Source: DASQDT01 sp036380435 (GTDB lineage: Bacteria > Acidobacteriota > Blastocatellia > Pyrinomonadales > Pyrinomonadaceae). From it: a DNA stretch of 20,596 bases. The DNA lies in NCBI GenBank assembly GCA_036380435.1, contig DASVES010000375.1, positions 1 through 20,596 on the forward strand, in the 5' to 3' direction. The notes below the pieces were generated by a model. That model had not been told where the DNA came from. It was given only the letters and a program-made list of their open reading frames with translations, and ran no database searches. Below, one piece after another: positions 20,352-20,596 of the stretch. How positions within the stretch are numbered: position 1 is the stretch's first letter; every line of letters begins with the position of its first letter. The position numbers and the translations under genes were made by a program.

Positions 20352-20542
20352 CTGTAGGGGCAGGGCTTGTCCGCGGCCCTTGCTGTGAAGCAATTAACAT
20401 GGATGGACAGGATAATCAGGATAAGAGATTTGAAATTTGAAATCTCAAATCTGAAATCAGCGCTTTCTTCATCCTACCCATCCTGCCCATCCATGTTAAT
20501 TCTTCTGTAGGCACGGGCCGCGGACTTGGCCTGCCCCTACAG
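20352..20542. repeat. 191-bp nested palindromic repeat (MITE/REP-like)
   Basis: The outer arms CTGTAGGGGCAG (20352-20363) and CTGCCCCTACAG (20531-20542) are perfect. Pairing continues through TCCGCGG-containing segments, and an inner pair begins AATTAACATGGATGG (20392-20406) on the left and ends CCATCCATGTTAATT (20487-20501) on the right. The centre has AGATTTGA...TCAAATCT. No gene or transposase is seen; 20313-20596 holds nothing else recognisable. The layout suggests a non-autonomous or interspersed repeat. Confidence 0.75.
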
Positions 20543-20596
20543 TTTTGCCACGCGCTTTGAGTGTTAAGTATGAGGCGCAACAGAAAAGGGAGGGCC

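Noticed and set aside
1..20596. CRISPR array, tRNA, rRNA or transposase genes
   Set aside because: Tandem repeats present are either protein-coding (8903-8980) or palindromic intergenic elements without spacers; no tRNA cloverleaf or transposase/integrase motif was found.

Overview
This window is GC-rich bacterial chromosome, about 65-70% G+C by eye. Most genes are on the minus strand. The best guess for the source is an acidobacterium, possibly of the Blastocatellia/Pyrinomonadales type. That rests on the style of the proteins: a PEP-CTERM protein beside a PEGA protein, Pro-rich cytoplasmic OmpA-family and ankyrin/HTH proteins, an S8 protease with hexapeptide repeats, and many palindromic intergenic repeats. 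No rRNA or tRNA is present to settle it.

Layout. 1-388: 5' part of a dimeric-type glycyl-tRNA synthetase gene (minus). 389-1028: an intergenic inverted repeat, a gene for a 53-aa one-helix membrane protein, and two strong intrinsic terminators. 1029-2755: a two-gene operon for a PEP-CTERM surface protein and a secreted PEGA/Ig-like protein, with a sigma70-like promoter at 2959-2987. 3058-6057: the classic rpsO-pnp pair, separated by a 444-nt structured leader. 6232-8748: membrane-PAS-GGDEF-EAL cyclic-di-GMP protein. 8827-10800: secreted subtilisin-like protease with a GDGVIA repeat tail. 11293-12537 (plus): type II NADH dehydrogenase-like flavoprotein.

12553-14660 is the foreign-looking part and the most interesting. 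Base composition drops sharply (some 60-base lines have only 21-22 G/C). The genes there are short, co-oriented, and separated by elements with the architecture of integron attC sites: R'' and R' boxes of the RYYYAAC / GTTRRRY type bounding imperfect palindromes at 13513-13620 and 14329-14415, plus a third core site GTTAGAT at 12624-12630. I read this as a gene-cassette array without an integrase in the window (a CALIN). It carries a 29-aa small ORF plus a Tat-lipoprotein intradiol-dioxygenase-like gene, then a secreted cupin gene, then a truncated third cassette ORF whose end runs into the neighbouring chromosomal gene. The array lies directly downstream of and in the same direction as the NADH dehydrogenase gene, so read-through from it could express the cassettes.

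14649-17506 returns to host-like minus-strand genes (PEGA/OmpA-family membrane protein, dusB, a DUF4920 secreted protein). 17596-20312 holds plus-strand genes: a TPR-like membrane-anchored protein, a polytopic membrane protein, and an ankyrin-repeat protein with a C-terminal excisionase-type HTH, which has its own extended -10 promoter. The window ends in a 191-bp nested palindromic repeat with no gene. Three unrelated palindromic intergenic repeats (402-515, 16889-16960, 20352-20542) show that mobile or amplified short repeats are common in this genome.
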